64,000 nt of DNA from Uranotaenia lowii (lineage: Eukaryota; Arthropoda; Insecta; Diptera; Culicidae), in NCBI RefSeq assembly GCF_029784155.1, contig NC_073693.1:228921961-228985960 (forward strand), written 5' to 3'. The notes beneath the pieces are model-generated. The model had not been told where the DNA came from, searched no databases, and saw only the letters and a program-made list of their open reading frames with translations. The translations under genes were made by a program, and so were the position numbers. Position 1 is the stretch's first letter. Each line of letters opens with the position of its first letter. Shown one piece after another: positions 1 through 13,082 of the stretch.

Positions 1-830
1 GGGGCACGATTTTCAACAGATCCAGTCAACTTATCTGCTTTGCCGATGACATTGAAATAGTCGGCAGATCATCTGCGGCGGTCGAAGACATCTATCGCAA
101 ACTGAAACGCGAACCAGGAAGGATTGGTTTGATGATTAATATGTCCAAGACGAAATGCTGGCCTGCGGATCCGAGACCGACCGAACCCGCTTGTCCAGTA
201 GTAACAAGGTTGCGATCGACGGCGACGAGCTGGAGATAGTCGAAGACTTTGTCTATCTCGGCTCACTGGTGACCGCAGAAAATGAAACCAGCCGTGAGAT
301 CCGGAGGCGAATTATCAGCGGAAGTCGTGCCTACTATGGACTCCACAAGCAACTGCGGTCGAGAAGACCTAGCCCTCGCACGAAGTGTAACCTGTATATG
401 ACGCTCATGAGACCGGATGTTCTCTACGGGCACGAGACATGGATATTGTTCGAGGAGGACCTGCGTACACTGGGGGTATTCGAGCGACGAGTGTTAAGAA
501 CCATCTTTGGCGGCGTACAGGAGAACGGAGTGTGGAGGCGAAGGATGAACCACGAGCTCGCGACTCTACGGCGAACCCAGTATCCAGAAGGCGGTGAAAG
601 CTGGCCGGATACGCTGGGCGGGACATGTTGCGAGAATGCCGGACGACTGTCCTGCAAAACAGGTGTTCGCTACGAATCCGGTAGGAACAAGACGAGCGGG
701 GGCGCAACGAGCGAGGTGGTTAGACCAAGTGGAGCGTGATCTGGCGAACGTGGGGTGCCCGAGAAATTGGAGAACGGTTGCCATGGACCGAGTGAATTTT
801 AGGAATTATGTTCGTCAAGTTATGTCGTGA
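1..830 (+). pseudogene. RTE-like non-LTR retrotransposon RT fragment, copy A
   Basis: This is the C-terminal part of a non-LTR reverse transcriptase, cut by the window start. The first frame carries the catalytic FADD box (in LICFADDIEIVG) and the following thumb-like region. The reading then jumps frame near 155 (FVYLGSLV, then REIRRRIISGSRAYYGL and VLYGHETW) and again near 590 (RWAGHVARMPDD, ending at the TGA 828-830). At least two frameshifts disable it, and both are shared with copy B, so they predate the duplication. The C-terminal pattern resembles the RTE-type proteins often annotated in insects as craniofacial development protein 2-like. The clade assignment is from memory. No RNase H or endonuclease is visible here. 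Confidence 0.85.
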
Positions 831-856
831 GACGGAATACTATGTAAATAAAATAA

Positions 857-1170
857 TAAGTTAAATAAAAACGTTGGGGTCCTGAAAAACATCTATTAAA
901 AATATTTTGCCCTGATTTTTTGACTTCAGATGATTCTGTGCTGAGATACAGTGTCCACCGCAAATCCTGTTTTCTAAAAGGCATTCTCGAAAGTGCTCCG
1001 TCACCGGCTCATTGTTCAATATTTTTCTACGAAAAAATTACTAAATGTATTTTTAACAATGCTTTGTATAATGCAAAAAATTTGATTACATTTGTTTGAA
1101 CGATAGCTCTGAAAAGAAATCGTGAAAATGGTGTTTTTTTAAACCGTTAGACCCTACCCCCCCCCCTTAA
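857..1170 (+). repeat. Dispersed 310-bp repeat, copy 1 of 3
   Basis: The sequence after the RTE-like 3' end, from GTTAAATAAAAACGTTGGGG to a C-tract and CTTAAG, recurs at 22716-23045 and, with about 10% difference, at 51530-51842. The third copy is the right part of a MITE with G-rich/C-rich inverted ends. Here the RTE-like element seems to have inserted within that MITE. The C-tract is about 10 bases here and about 26 in copy 2. Confidence 0.8.
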
Positions 1171-3558
1171 GCAATCGGATATCCAGTGCACTTTTACCCC
1201 TTTTCCGCCAAGGGTCTCAAATTTGCTATCGTTGTTTTTTTTTGTTCTTTTCATACAATTCATTCATTCGTTGTTCTTATGTTATGACTTGATTCTTCCA
1301 TTCAAACAACATTGATAAGCAAAATTTTAGTTTTTTTCTTCTTCTAAAACATTCGTTTGCACAATAATTCTTATCAATCCTCAGCTTTCTTGCTTTGTAA
1401 ACAAATTCCTTCTGCTTTCAATTGATCTGTTACCACCTTGTGAGATTTTTTATAGCTCAGTTCCCAGAAAGATTTCCATTTCCGAATCCAATTGCATTTT
1501 TCGTCAGTTTTGTGTTTCGTTTGTTTTAGGCTCTGTCAAACTGTGTTATTTTTCTCAATTGAACATTCTTTCTGCTGGGAAATTTCAATTCCAAAGAAAA
1601 GCAACAATCGATTACGTACATTTTTCTTTCCTTCTTTGAATGGCATCTTACATGGGTTTCGGGATGCATTCAACTGCAATTTCTCTCTTTCTGCACGGAA
1701 GCCAGCTTCTCGGCGGTCTTCCATACAAAAGCTTGACGGGTTCCCCCAATCTTCTGGTTAAATCGGAAGAAAAGCATGCGATTTTAGGAGCATTTTGAAT
1801 AAAGTTTGCGGAACGTTTATGCCGGGGTTCAGTATCGAAACGGTTATGGTTTGATTTGACTGGGTGAATCCAATGGAACTTTTCCTTTTATTCCCATGGC
1901 TAACGGTTAAACAATTTAGTTTAAGGATGTGGTGAGTGATTCACATATTTTTTCTTGCCTTTTATAAATAATATGTGCAGAGTTAAATTTTGAAAATTTG
2001 TTCTTTTTAATGCTGTCTTCTTCGAGAATTTAGAAGGTCAATCATGAGTTCCTGATGAACAACTTGTGCTGCCATGTTTACTCTAGCTATATGAAAAAAT
2101 AAAAAGCTTCAGTCAGAGAAATTCAGAAATACATATCTGAATTTAACTTAAGAACCAGTGGAAGTATGGTTCAAGGGACAAAAAGACAGGAAGCGAACTC
2201 TGAAGCACTTGATGCCAGCAATGGTTTTGTAATAAAACTTTTTCACCTTTTATTCGTCATTTAAGCCGAGCTGTTTCGGCTCTCAGCCAATTCAATAAAA
2301 TCCAGGTGTTTCAAGTTTGAAAAAGTGACAAGTGCCATAAGCACCAAATCCACCGGGGGACTAAATTCAACCGGTTGGGTTTATTGTTATAGCTAAACTA
2401 TATGGAACCGTGTTTTTGTGCATATTTCCGGGATGCACCGAAAAGTTTACTAGCAAGAACTTACCGAAAAGGATTCTGACTAAACAGTTGAAACGAATTT
2501 GAAAACTAAAAAGGTAATCTAATACCATGCAAAAAGCTGTAAATTAACTGGTTTATATAATATTATCAAGACCGTAAACTTAGGTGATTTAGGACAGTCT
2601 CCTGTATTTTAAAGTCCAGCTTTGCTGTGCGTGAAAACAATTGGGTTCATATGGCTAATTTTCTCAATTTCAAAAACATCGAAATAAACCTAAATGCAAG
2701 AATCGTTCGAAATTGTTCCTAGCTTTGACATCCTGAAGGAAGAAATGTTATTCAACTTCGGCTCATGGCGGCCTACGTTAAAAATATGGACAAGTTTGGT
2801 GACAATGTCCATATTGAACAAAACGGTACGGTGCAAATATTGAAAAATATGGTTCGTTTATTTCCAGCTCCCTTAAGTGAAGTGGAAAACATTAAGTTTT
2901 TTTTTCCGGGCAATAAGCCGCTTCCTATCTTTATGATGTACAATACCTATTAAATTTTTAATAAACATCATTCAGCACAATGGGGAACAAAAGCCAGAAA
3001 AAAATATTGATGAAATTTCAATTTAATATCGTGCAGCCCAAAGCACTTGAAGGAATCAATCTAGATTATTTTTATGAAAAAGTTCATTTAGATCGAAAGA
3101 GCCTGGTCTAAATTTGTGTGTGGATTACAAAAAACCAGTTTTTGGGTCATTCTGTCATCATTGTCTTTAGGGTTCTCATCATCAAAAGGCGATAAATAGA
3201 TTTGGAATCACATGTTATTTTCGTTTCGTTTATTTAGTGCAATATCAAATTTTGTCAGCTTGTCTGAAAGGATGGTTTAATGTTGTTTTGAGAAAAAATG
3301 TTAGGAGATTAAAAACTGATTGATTAAAGTTAAACTGTTCAAGGTTTGCTCTAATCAAAAAACATTTGGAACTGTATTAGGGAATTTCTTTCATTATTTG
3401 AAGGGTTTGCGCCGAAGGTCTTGAGATCTTTCTCAAAATTTGATTATTTTTACAACTGTTAACGTAACATGTATTTTTGAAGATTTCTAAAAGTTTTTTT
3501 TGGGTCCAATTTAATTAGATTTTTATTGCAAAATAAAACAAAACAATATGTTGATGTT
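1171..3558. other. Non-coding flank shared with unit B
   Basis: AT-rich sequence present in both duplicates. The 62-codon ORF at 2765-2953 is intact in both copies, but its composition is ordinary and it matches nothing I recognise. Its conservation follows from the roughly 99% identity of the whole block. No promoter, RNA gene or exon is supported. Confidence 0.6.
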
Positions 3559-3766
3559 GAGTTTTCGACTGTATGTTTTGCTGAATTTATTATCAGCAAA
3601 TCTTTCAAGTTACTTATAAAAAATTATCTCAATCCTAAGTTTCGGTGTCGTATTACAATCCTACTGCCTAAAAGTACTGATACTTAAGTGTTTTGTGTGT
3701 ATAAAATTTGAAATAAAAATTTAATTATTGGAATCCAACATAAAATAGACCGTACAATACTCTTTT

Positions 3767-6700
3767 ACTAAAGCCAGGCGCGGTCCTATGGGAGGGGGTG
3801 ATCGGGGTGATCACCCCCCCCCCCCCCCCCCCAAGCGGCAAAAAACCGTTACAAAATACCTGCAAAAGCTCAAATTTCTATAAAAAGTTGAAATTTCTCT
3901 TAGTAGATGTGCTTTCCAATTTTAAAAATTTTCCACTCCGTGGGGGTGTTAATTCAACCAAAAAGTTAATTTTTCACTTAAAAGGCTCAATATTGAAAAA
4001 AATCGGTCCACCAAACTCAAGCATTTGTAACTTAGGATTCCCTGGACTGAATTATACCAAATAACTTTTGTTGATAAGTTACTCAACCAAAGTGTGTTGT
4101 TGAGTGTTGATTTTGAATTTGCTTTTAATAAAATGTAGGGACAACTTTTTTTATATTGTCACTAATTTCTCTCACATGCCCAAATTAACACGAGCAAATC
4201 GCCAAAAAATTTGTTTTTGCTTCAAACTCAGAGCTTCTAAATTCTTGATTTTGTTTTGAAAAGTCAAAATGGGGGGTGAATATGGTTCCACACTGAAATT
4301 TTTTAAATATTTGTTCTGCTGTCACCATGCATTAATTGCCTCCAACATGCTGTTTCTTTATTATTTGCTCAGATTTAGAAAGAAACAATGAAAAAAATCA
4401 TTAAACTATAAACGTACGGAATCATGGGATTTTCAATTTTCTTTATTTATAGAAATTTCTACCATGTTTAATGGATGAACAGATCTTGGTCGTTCTAAGG
4501 AGTAAAAAAAAACCTTTGGCCTTCTAGTGTTAAATTGCCTTGATTGTATGAAATTTAAATTTCAGTCAAATTATCCATCGGAGTGATCAGTTTTCCAGTA
4601 GGCGTTTAAAAAACGTATGACTTCAATTGACCGTCTAGCTTTCTAATCTTTCTTTTTGTCTTCTATTCACCAATATTTCACTAAACAAATTCAATCGTAA
4701 TAAACAACAAGTGTTGATTCCGCATTGAATTAATGGTTGATGAAGTTTTGAGCAGCGAATAGCTTCCCATTAGGATTTTTTTGAATTTAAAAATATTTTT
4801 TAAATCGAAAGAAAATTATCAATTCATAATCAGGATAAATCATTCTAATAAAACTTCACTTGAGGATTAAAAAGCTAATACATATCTGAAATTTAAATAT
4901 AACTTGGGATTTAAAATTCTGTTTTATTTTCTTTTGTTTACAGCTGGTTTATTGAGATTAATCAACCTTTTAAAGTCACATCAGATGTCTAATGCTAACC
5001 TCATTTTCAAATCTAAAGTGATGCTATTTTCGCTTGCGTTTACAAAAAATTCATGACTTATTGCAAAATTAAAAATCAGGTTCTGAATCTTAGTAAAGAT
5101 TCTCTTTCGCGAATATTTTCCACCTTCAATTTTCCACCATTCAAATATGAATTATAAACTTAAAATTAAAAACTTATATTATGATATTCAAAAACAAATA
5201 TTTAAATTTTAGATCTGATTTATTTAACTCTGTTTGAAATGTATCACATCAAACATTCATATTATGGGTGACTATGAAAAAATACAAGTACTGCCAAACA
5301 TAAATCGAATATAAAATATTCATTGTAAGAGTTTAAATTTACGAAAATCTTTTCAAGAGATTTCAGCAACAATAAATCGTAAAAAGAGATTACGTGTTAT
5401 GACTTTTGCGTTTCCTATGAGTTTTCAGTGCCTAAAAGAAACAAAAAAGTATTTATATCACCTGTTTCAAGAATTGGTGTTGGTGATAGCAATTCAAATT
5501 CATCTGCAGAACCCAAAATCTGCATTCAAAACTATAACACAAGAAAACAAAATTCACATTTTCCGAAGTGTAAAGAATTTGGAAACTAATTTCAACTTAT
5601 TTAGGAGCTCCAAATGCAAATTTGTATTATTTTATCAGCTCTTGTTTCCGTTATAAATTTTGAAAATACAAAGCTCATTGGAAAAATTTGTGCACTTTTT
5701 AGCAAAAGTGTAAAATACCGAAAAGATTTAGAAAAAAATGTATTAACTTAATGATCAATTTTCATGAAGACTGTGAGTTATTTACCATGAGAAAAAATTA
5801 TAGAAGTAAGTATCTTTCCCTATTTTGTAAATTACGAAGATTATCTAGTTAGACGATATCTGTATTGTTTTTTTTTGGGAATTTGTTACTTTTTAGCATT
5901 CTTCCCTATGACCTGTATCGTTGAATGAATAAAAGATAATGAAAAGATTTTACATATTTTTTGTTGTTCAGTTTAGTTACTTCATCAATTATCATTGATC
6001 GATTTCACTCTAAACTGCTAAGTTTCAAAATTACTCTATGCCAGAAAATAAGAAGGGAAAAAACAGACAAAAAAAATCGAGTTTGAGACGCAAAAAGCTT
6101 CCAAAATCTGTTTGCCACGGTTTTAGTTTTTCCCTTGTGAATTAAAACTATCTCCTTATCATTCCACTATTTTTCGGCAATAGAGCATTCTATCATGCAA
6201 AACAGTCGGAAGATCTTTTAGTGATTTTTTACCAACACGAATTTCAAGATCTACAGCAATTATGTTACCGATACTGCTTCAGCTCATCTACACAATAATA
6301 TTGAAATTTGAAGTTAAAATTTAGCTTAAGGTTTGATATTCTTAATCTGAAAGCTTGGTTATTTGATTGAGACTCTTCACTAAAGAAGAGTATTGACATT
6401 CAAAATTAAACCTTCATTTCATAATTTTCTTTATAATTCGAAATTATCTAAAAAATTGGGAATTATGTGAAGGTACCTACATGAATAATAAAAAAGATTA
6501 ATCACTTTTTTTTGGTGATTTATTTGTTGTAATACAATTTAAAATTTTGAATGATAACTTTAAATTCAAGAGCAAATCAAATAAAATTCGGTTTCGAAAT
6601 TTAAAAACTGTTTTTGATTACCTGTTTTTTCTTCTTAATTTATATTAAAAGTGTTGATTTTATATATTGTGTATCAAATGTGAAAATAATAATTCTAAAT

Positions 6701-7471
6701 TTTCAAACATGATTGAGTAAAATACCCCAATAAAAAATTCAATGCCCGCTAGTTATGTTTGTTAATTAGTTTATCGGGCTTATCGGTGAAAATAAAATAC
6801 TTCCGATAAATTATAAAATACCAGAGCGTTAATATTTCGAAGCTCAGGAAAAAAATTAAGATGAATTGAATTTTTTTTCTACATGTTCATCTCTTAACAA
6901 AGTGTGTATTATTTTCATTGAAAAAATTACATTTATAACGAGAAATTTTTTAAAGAGCTCTTAAAGTAACCATTCTAAAATAAGAAAGTCAAAGGCAAGA
7001 ATGCGAAATTGGAACAACGATGGGCGATATTTTGGCACCCAAGAAGCAGAACAAAAACTAATAAAATTTAGAAAACCATGTGATCTTATAAACATATTAA
7101 AAAAATTAAATAATGTGTTAGTTTTACGGCTTTATGTAATTAATTTTAAGTATTTTATAAGAATAGACTCGAATGAACACTAAGCGTTTAAAATGTCTCA
7201 AATAAAATTTAAAAAAATTCTAAAATACCAAATAAACCTACGAAAAAAAAATATCAAAATTTTTTCGCAGTGGTTATTATAGATTCGCTGGTTGTTTTAT
7301 AAGAGAATAAACGACCCCTCCTCCGCAACCCCTCTCCCCTACTTTCGCTCACTCAAATGATTGTTTTTTTTACCAGATATTAATGTTCCTGTATATTGAC
7401 TGATTTTTGAAAATTCGAAAATCACCCCCCCCCCCCCAAGAGCCGACTCTAGGACCGTCCCTGACTAAAGC
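3767..7471. mobile_element. hAT-type non-autonomous element with 8-bp TSD
   Basis: The element runs from 3775 to 7463. It is flanked by the perfect 8-bp direct repeat ACTAAAGC (3767-3774 and 7464-7471). Its ends are inverted: CAGGCGCGGTCCTA at the left and, read on the minus strand, CAGGGACGGTCCTA at the right (12 of 14 identical). An 8-bp target duplication with CAG-type ends is the hAT signature. A long C-tract lies just inside each end. The 3.7-kb interior is AT-rich and I see no transposase, so it would depend on an enzyme made elsewhere. It is absent from unit B, but unit B has a different insertion in the same interval and so does not give a clean empty site. Confidence 0.85.
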
Positions 7472-7538
7472 ACAATAAGATTGACCATTTTGCTCCCTGA
7501 TGATGGTATTATTAGAAGCCGAAATGAAGGAGTGAAAT

Positions 7539-10500
7539 ATTTTTTTGTAAAAAACTGGACTGATTTGCCGTTAATAGTTCATGAAACTATATTTCAATGC
7601 TATTTACATACATAACTCTGTTTTTTTTTTCAACGGAAATCAGAAAAAAGCACATCAGAACGCATTAACATTTAATCAGCTTTTTAAATAAAATACTTAA
7701 AACTTGAAGCTAGTTTTGCTGCAAACACTTTACAAAGCTCGAAAAAATTGTGTTTTTTTTACCTGTTTGACATGTATCATTATTCCCACGTTATAAGAAG
7801 CGCGCGCTACCTGCATATGTCAGTGCAGTTTTTTGACCATTGATTGTTTTCAATGCAAAAAAGCAATTCATTATTTCTTTCATAACTGTTTAAGGCCCAC
7901 TTTTTTGTCTTCAGATGAAATAGCATAATTTTTTTCATTAAATGGATCATTAATTGTACTGAACAATGGTTTCTGGGGGTTGTGATTTTCGAAATTCAAA
8001 TATAGCTAGAAATAATAACAATACCAAAAATGCACAATAAATCCGGTAAGCCATCAAACAAATTTTCCATAAGAAAATTTTTGTTCCTTCTTCTAAAGCT
8101 TCGGACAAAATGATCACAGAAATAGTATAAAAAAATATAACACCGGATTTCAAAAGAAATGAAATCCGTATCCTAAAATGCTTTTATAAAAACTTTTTTT
8201 GAATAAAAAACATTCTTTTAGCAAGTCAACTTTGACAATTCTCCTTCAACTGAAGTTAGAACAATACAAAATCGTTTAGTATATTTGAACTCAAATTCAA
8301 ATCGATGTGACACACATAAAATGAAACAATAATGTTTGAATGATTATTGATACGCAACTGTCCTTTAAGGTAATCAACCTCAAGCACATAAACTGAGTAA
8401 ATCATCTCCAATCGTCAAGTTCATAAGTTCATAAATCAGCGCGACGTAAAAATGGAAAAAACTAGACATAGTAGCATTTAACCTTCAGTTGATAGCAGCT
8501 TTTGCATTCCATTTGCTTTGTGGAAATATTTTTTTAAATTTTACCGAGTTCATATTAAGTGAAAGTACAACTGCAACGGATGCCAGTGGAATATTGAAAA
8601 TTCCAGCCAAACCCAACAAACCGATTTCGGGGGAAAGCCAACAACCCCAACACCAATCAATTTCAACCATCTCGTTCAAAGGAAGGAAACTTCCGGCTAT
8701 GTTTCTTGTCGTTATCTCCTTCCTGGCAGACGATAAAGTTTCTGTTTTCACTCTCCGGGGATGATTTATGCAGAAGGAAGGTGGGTGCATGTTTTGGTAG
8801 TAAAGTTGCTAACTTTGAGAAATTTTCACGTCCATTTATCACGGCGGAGTTCAATATTTATTTTTCAGCTGCAAATAATGCAATTGTTTTGTTCAGTTCA
8901 TCATGTTGAAAAAAAAAACAAGAATTAAGCAATCAGTACCTACTAGAAAATTGATGACCAGCCAAAAACTTTAAACCTTTTCATCTAGCCTTGGGTAAAC
9001 TACATATATATTGCAGTAGCTTTACTCTTTTCCTACAAATTGAACTGAATTACCATCACCATTTGAACATGGATGAATTTTCTGTTAGGAGCAAGGAGTA
9101 AGCATTTTTCTCGACACACTTTTACAATCTGTTGGAACTTGTTTCCTACCTTTTTATTATCACCCGGTATGTTGGTTGTATCACAATCGCATTGATCAAA
9201 GTTCCGTGATTGCGGGTTATTTTTCTTTGCCTTTTTGCTCTGGTACAGTTGACAAGTAAATCTTACCTCATTGATAACGATGACGCCATTCAACCATAGT
9301 TGTTTACCAAAAGATTTTTTTTTCTTACCGTTTACCGACATACGTGAGAATCTGACGTTTGATGAGTTTAAATTGGGTATTTTGAACTATTTTTTCTTCA
9401 TTTTAAAGATAGAATAAACAAAAAAACTGTATTAGAGATTTTTTTACACACTTACCTTTCAAGAAAATCGGGATAGCTATTTTTTATTCGTTTTTTTTGG
9501 ATTTTATTAGTCGATCTCAGTTATTTCGAAACAAAAGTAATGGTTCAATTAGGTAGGCATTTATCCATTTATGTTCTACCAATGAAAAGTGAACAAGTTG
9601 ACCTTTTCGTTTCCCTTTTCGTCCGACCGAGTTTGTTTTGGGATTAATGAAATACTTGAAAAGAATACATCTAAAGAAAAAAGTTTAGCCAACCAATGAA
9701 GTTTTTTTTAAGAACGGTAAAAACTTCAATCGTGAACCCAGAAAATATTTAAGTCGAACATGAGATCCTATCCAATAATGTTATCTGAGATTGGTTAATT
9801 GTTTAACTATTGATATTGAAATTTTTTGCGTACTTTATTTTGAGTTTTTCTTGAATAAATTGCAGAAATAAACTCGGTGTATTCTTAAGGACCATTCCGA
9901 CAATAAATTTTTAGTCAATCATTCGTATGGTTGTTTAAACAGTAATACTGCTCCCTATGAACGTCGGAAATTGTAGATTCAAAAATTAATAAAAATTAAT
10001 TTAAGCAGTTAAATGCATTGTTTTTCCTTTTTAGTTTTAATTAGACATATGTTTTTTTTTTCATTTTATCATATATTACACATCAGTGGCATTTTTTTTT
10101 ATTATTTAAACCAATGCAATATACTTAATTGATGCTGCTGCTCCGCCGTTTTCAGAAGGATAATTTTCGAAACTTACACGGAAAACACCATCCTGGGCCT
10201 GAAACAAAATTTAGAAAATATTGTGAAAATCAAAATTGTTTTTTTTAAACCGAGAGAACATTATGAATATTCAAACAATATCAAGTGACTTACGTGGTTA
10301 AATTGATTGTCTCCAAAATGTCTCCATTTTGGGGAATTTTATTTTTTCCCTTTGCTTCGGCCTACCGGGATCAAAGTATGTGCGCTGCAACATATATGTC
10401 CAAGCGGATGAATCTGGAACTAAAAACAACTGTTAGTAGAACAAATCAACTTGTACAACAAATTAAACAAACATTTTCGCTTTCTGATGTGTGTACTCCA

Positions 10501-11370
10501 AAAAATAACTTCCTCCATCTTCTGTTTTTGTGGCATTTTAAATCTAAATTTAAGAATCTTTAAGTTGACCTGAATAAAATAGCCAAAAATTTGTCTACAA
10601 CCCTATAGTCATTGCATACTTTCAGGCGAAAATATATATTCATCGGGCAACCATCGGACGAACAAAAGTTTTTGGATGAATATGAGTTGTATCGTGCTTG
10701 AGTGTGATCATGAATTATTTAGTGAAAAAAATGTCTTTTTCTGTTCAAGAAATCAAATGAACCCATTAGAAAAGTTTTTCAAAAAAAAAAAAAATATAGC
10801 GTTAACCTTTGCTCTAAAATAAGGTCATTATGAAGTTGATATCAACCTCCAACGACTGACTTATCGGAATAAATATTTGTTATAAATATTGGGCATGTTG
10901 GAAACATTGAATGAAAAAAGATCTTTAAGTTACGTTTTGTAAAATTTTTCATCAAAAGTTCATAAACCCTAAAAATATATAGGTATATATTTTTTTATTT
11001 TCTTAGGTAACAGCATTGTTGTTTTGCCTCATTTGGCACATTTGTCTAGAACATTATATTTTTAATAGAAATTCCAGTGAAAAGATACAGCTGAGAGATT
11101 AAGCTACCCCAAGGATCAAGTATCCTTATTCTCCCCTGAAGATTAAAGATTTCGTAATGATATTTGCAACTTTTATTCCGTAGCACCATTAATCAAAATT
11201 GAGGCAACAAATCCCGCTTAATTTTTTAAGCCAAATAATGATGTTTTATATAACATTTATTTCATATTCACAGTCACAAAGTTTATCGAAAGATAAAAAA
11301 ATAAAGGATTTTTTACAAAATTCTTATTAAGGTTTGTAATCCAAACTGTTTTAAACATCCTAAAGTTTTT
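7539..11370. other. Non-coding right part of unit A
   Basis: AT-rich sequence matching unit B from 36479. A less AT-rich stretch at about 8480-8800 has open frames on both strands in both copies (for example minus strand 8485-8790). None is recognisable and overlapping frames are equally open. A short minus-strand ORF at 9033-9341 loses its ATG in unit B. From about 10590 to 11150 the sequence belongs to a repeat family that is also seen as a foldback at 39030-40605. 11160-11370 has no match that I can see. Confidence 0.5.
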
Positions 11371-11870
11371 NNNNNNNNNNNNNNNNNNNNNNNNNNNNNN
11401 NNNNNNNNNNNNNNNNNNNNNNNNNNNNNNNNNNNNNNNNNNNNNNNNNNNNNNNNNNNNNNNNNNNNNNNNNNNNNNNNNNNNNNNNNNNNNNNNNNNN
11501 NNNNNNNNNNNNNNNNNNNNNNNNNNNNNNNNNNNNNNNNNNNNNNNNNNNNNNNNNNNNNNNNNNNNNNNNNNNNNNNNNNNNNNNNNNNNNNNNNNNN
11601 NNNNNNNNNNNNNNNNNNNNNNNNNNNNNNNNNNNNNNNNNNNNNNNNNNNNNNNNNNNNNNNNNNNNNNNNNNNNNNNNNNNNNNNNNNNNNNNNNNNN
11701 NNNNNNNNNNNNNNNNNNNNNNNNNNNNNNNNNNNNNNNNNNNNNNNNNNNNNNNNNNNNNNNNNNNNNNNNNNNNNNNNNNNNNNNNNNNNNNNNNNNN
11801 NNNNNNNNNNNNNNNNNNNNNNNNNNNNNNNNNNNNNNNNNNNNNNNNNNNNNNNNNNNNNNNNNNNNNN
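11371..11870. other. Assembly gap (500 N)
   Basis: Exactly 500 ambiguous bases, which is a scaffolding placeholder rather than a measured distance. Open frames that run through it are artefacts. The two flanks belong to different contigs, so order, orientation and distance across the gap are not proven by this sequence. Confidence 0.99.
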
Positions 11871-11939
11871 GACTCTCTTCAACGCAAACAAAAAATAAAA
11901 CACGCACCACCTCCACAAACTCCGTTTACGCCCTAAAGA

Positions 11940-12850
11940 GGAAATAGGTCTATGACCAGTCTAGTCCAGCAACCATTTTTTAACCAAGCACCGACCCAAA
12001 CAATGAACTCAAACTAGGCTGAATCCTCAAAGGCTATGCTGAAGCTCATCACAGAACTTGAAGAGCAGTTATCGAGAATGAAACTAAGTAAGCAGCATCC
12101 TGAACGAGGGCCAGAGGCTCCTCTAGAATACGCAGAGCAGTACAGATGAAAGGAGGTGGATGACGGTTGGGTTAAATTGGAGCAGCAAAATAGGTTTGAG
12201 AATTCGTAGAGAACATAGGTCAGCTAGACACAGGAAGGGAAATGAGGAGCGTGACGTTGAAGAGGGGAGGGAGATGAAAAACCGCATACCAAGAGCTTCA
12301 ACCCTTCAACAGAACGAGTCAGAGGGATGGAGGTCGCTTCGAGAAACTACCAACTCATCGATCTTCGAGAGACGTAGACTATGAGGAGTCATCGGTCTCA
12401 GACGACGACAGATGGGGGCCAAGGCGTAGACAGATTCGACACGTGGAAGTGCACGAAAGACGAGAGAGGGCGGTTACTCAGGAACGGAGACGAGGATCAG
12501 GTTTCAGCAGGGTTTCTAGTCCGCAGAGGGACGTTGGGTTCGAGGATTCCAGGTATAGCAACAACGCTTCAGGGTATCAAGTATCGTCAACAGGGGAAAC
12601 TTTTGAAAGGCAGCGTTTTCGGCGGGAAAGTCGGAAATTCAAAACGCCGATAGAGGCATGGAAAAATGGCACTTAACCTTTGATGGGGTTTCACGCCACC
12701 AATCTCTGGAGGACTTTCTGCACAAGAAAATGTTCGTTGCAAAGAATTCACACGATTTTGAGAAGGGATGCCTATGATTGGTATTTGTGCTACTCTTACG
12801 AATTCCAAAGTTGGGACGAGTTTGAAGAAAAGATACGTTACATGTAGATG
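11940..12850 (+). pseudogene. Decayed LTR-retrotransposon gag relic
   Basis: Broken plus-strand frames first encode an Arg/Glu/Ser-rich stretch (about 12160-12650, with RRERAVTQERRR). A gag-like block follows at about 12657-12845: KWHLTFDGVSRHQSLEDFLH, then after a frameshift YDWYLCYSYEFQSWDEFEEK. The W-x-(I/L)-x-F-x-G start, the SLxDFL segment and the SWDEFxxK segment are typical of insect Ty3-like gag proteins. There is no zinc knuckle, protease or polymerase downstream and no LTR could be defined. Stops and at least one frameshift make it non-functional. The family is inferred from motif memory only. Confidence 0.5.
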
Positions 12851-12974
12851 AAAACTGTACAAGACGCACCAACAACGGGGTAAGATGACCCATGCTATTC
12901 TTTCTCAAAAATACACTAACCTACTGCTTGGAATGTTGTATTTCTTCATTTTTAATGGGTGTGTGGTGTGAAGC

Positions 12975-13082
12975 ACACTTCTCAGATTTAAGCTGTTTTC
13001 CTCAGATTTAAGCTTTTTTCAGATTTGAGCTTTCATCTCCAATGCTCTCAAGGCCAAAAAAGCCTTGAATCTGAGGAAAACA
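12975..13082. repeat. Short imperfect hairpin repeat
   Basis: CTCAGATTTAAGCT occurs twice in tandem near 12982-13015, and a third related unit follows. The segment ends in CCTTGAATCTGAGGAAAAC, which is the reverse complement of GTTTTCCTCAGATTTAAGC with a few changes. It could fold into a hairpin. No function is evident. Confidence 0.5.

Larger units (their letters stand above)
1..11160. repeat. Large duplicated segment, unit A
   Basis: Positions 1-3558 match 21860-27536 almost base for base once the 2.1-kb insertion at 23847-25942 is removed. Positions 7539 to about 9340 match 36479 to about 38285 with few differences. From about 9340 to 11160 the match to 38285-39790 continues but is clearly more diverged. 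The copy begins before the window. It ends about 200 bases before the N gap. This could be a segmental duplication or two alleles placed in tandem by the assembler. Confidence 0.93.

Noticed and set aside
2765..2953. 62-codon ORF identical at 26737-26925
   Set aside because: Conservation is explained by the near-identical duplicated block. There is no motif, promoter or splice context.
8485..8790. Open frames on both strands, conserved at 37324-37743
   Set aside because: Sense and antisense frames are both open, no family is recognisable, and A/B conservation is due to the duplication. Kept only as a note in the region entry.
9033..9341. 102-codon minus ORF with a GAG-GTAAGA donor-like site
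   Set aside because: The start codon is missing in the unit B copy and no second exon could be found.
11257..11918. Minus-strand ORFs of 201-219 codons
   Set aside because: They run through 500 unknown bases. Only a few dozen real codons flank the gap.
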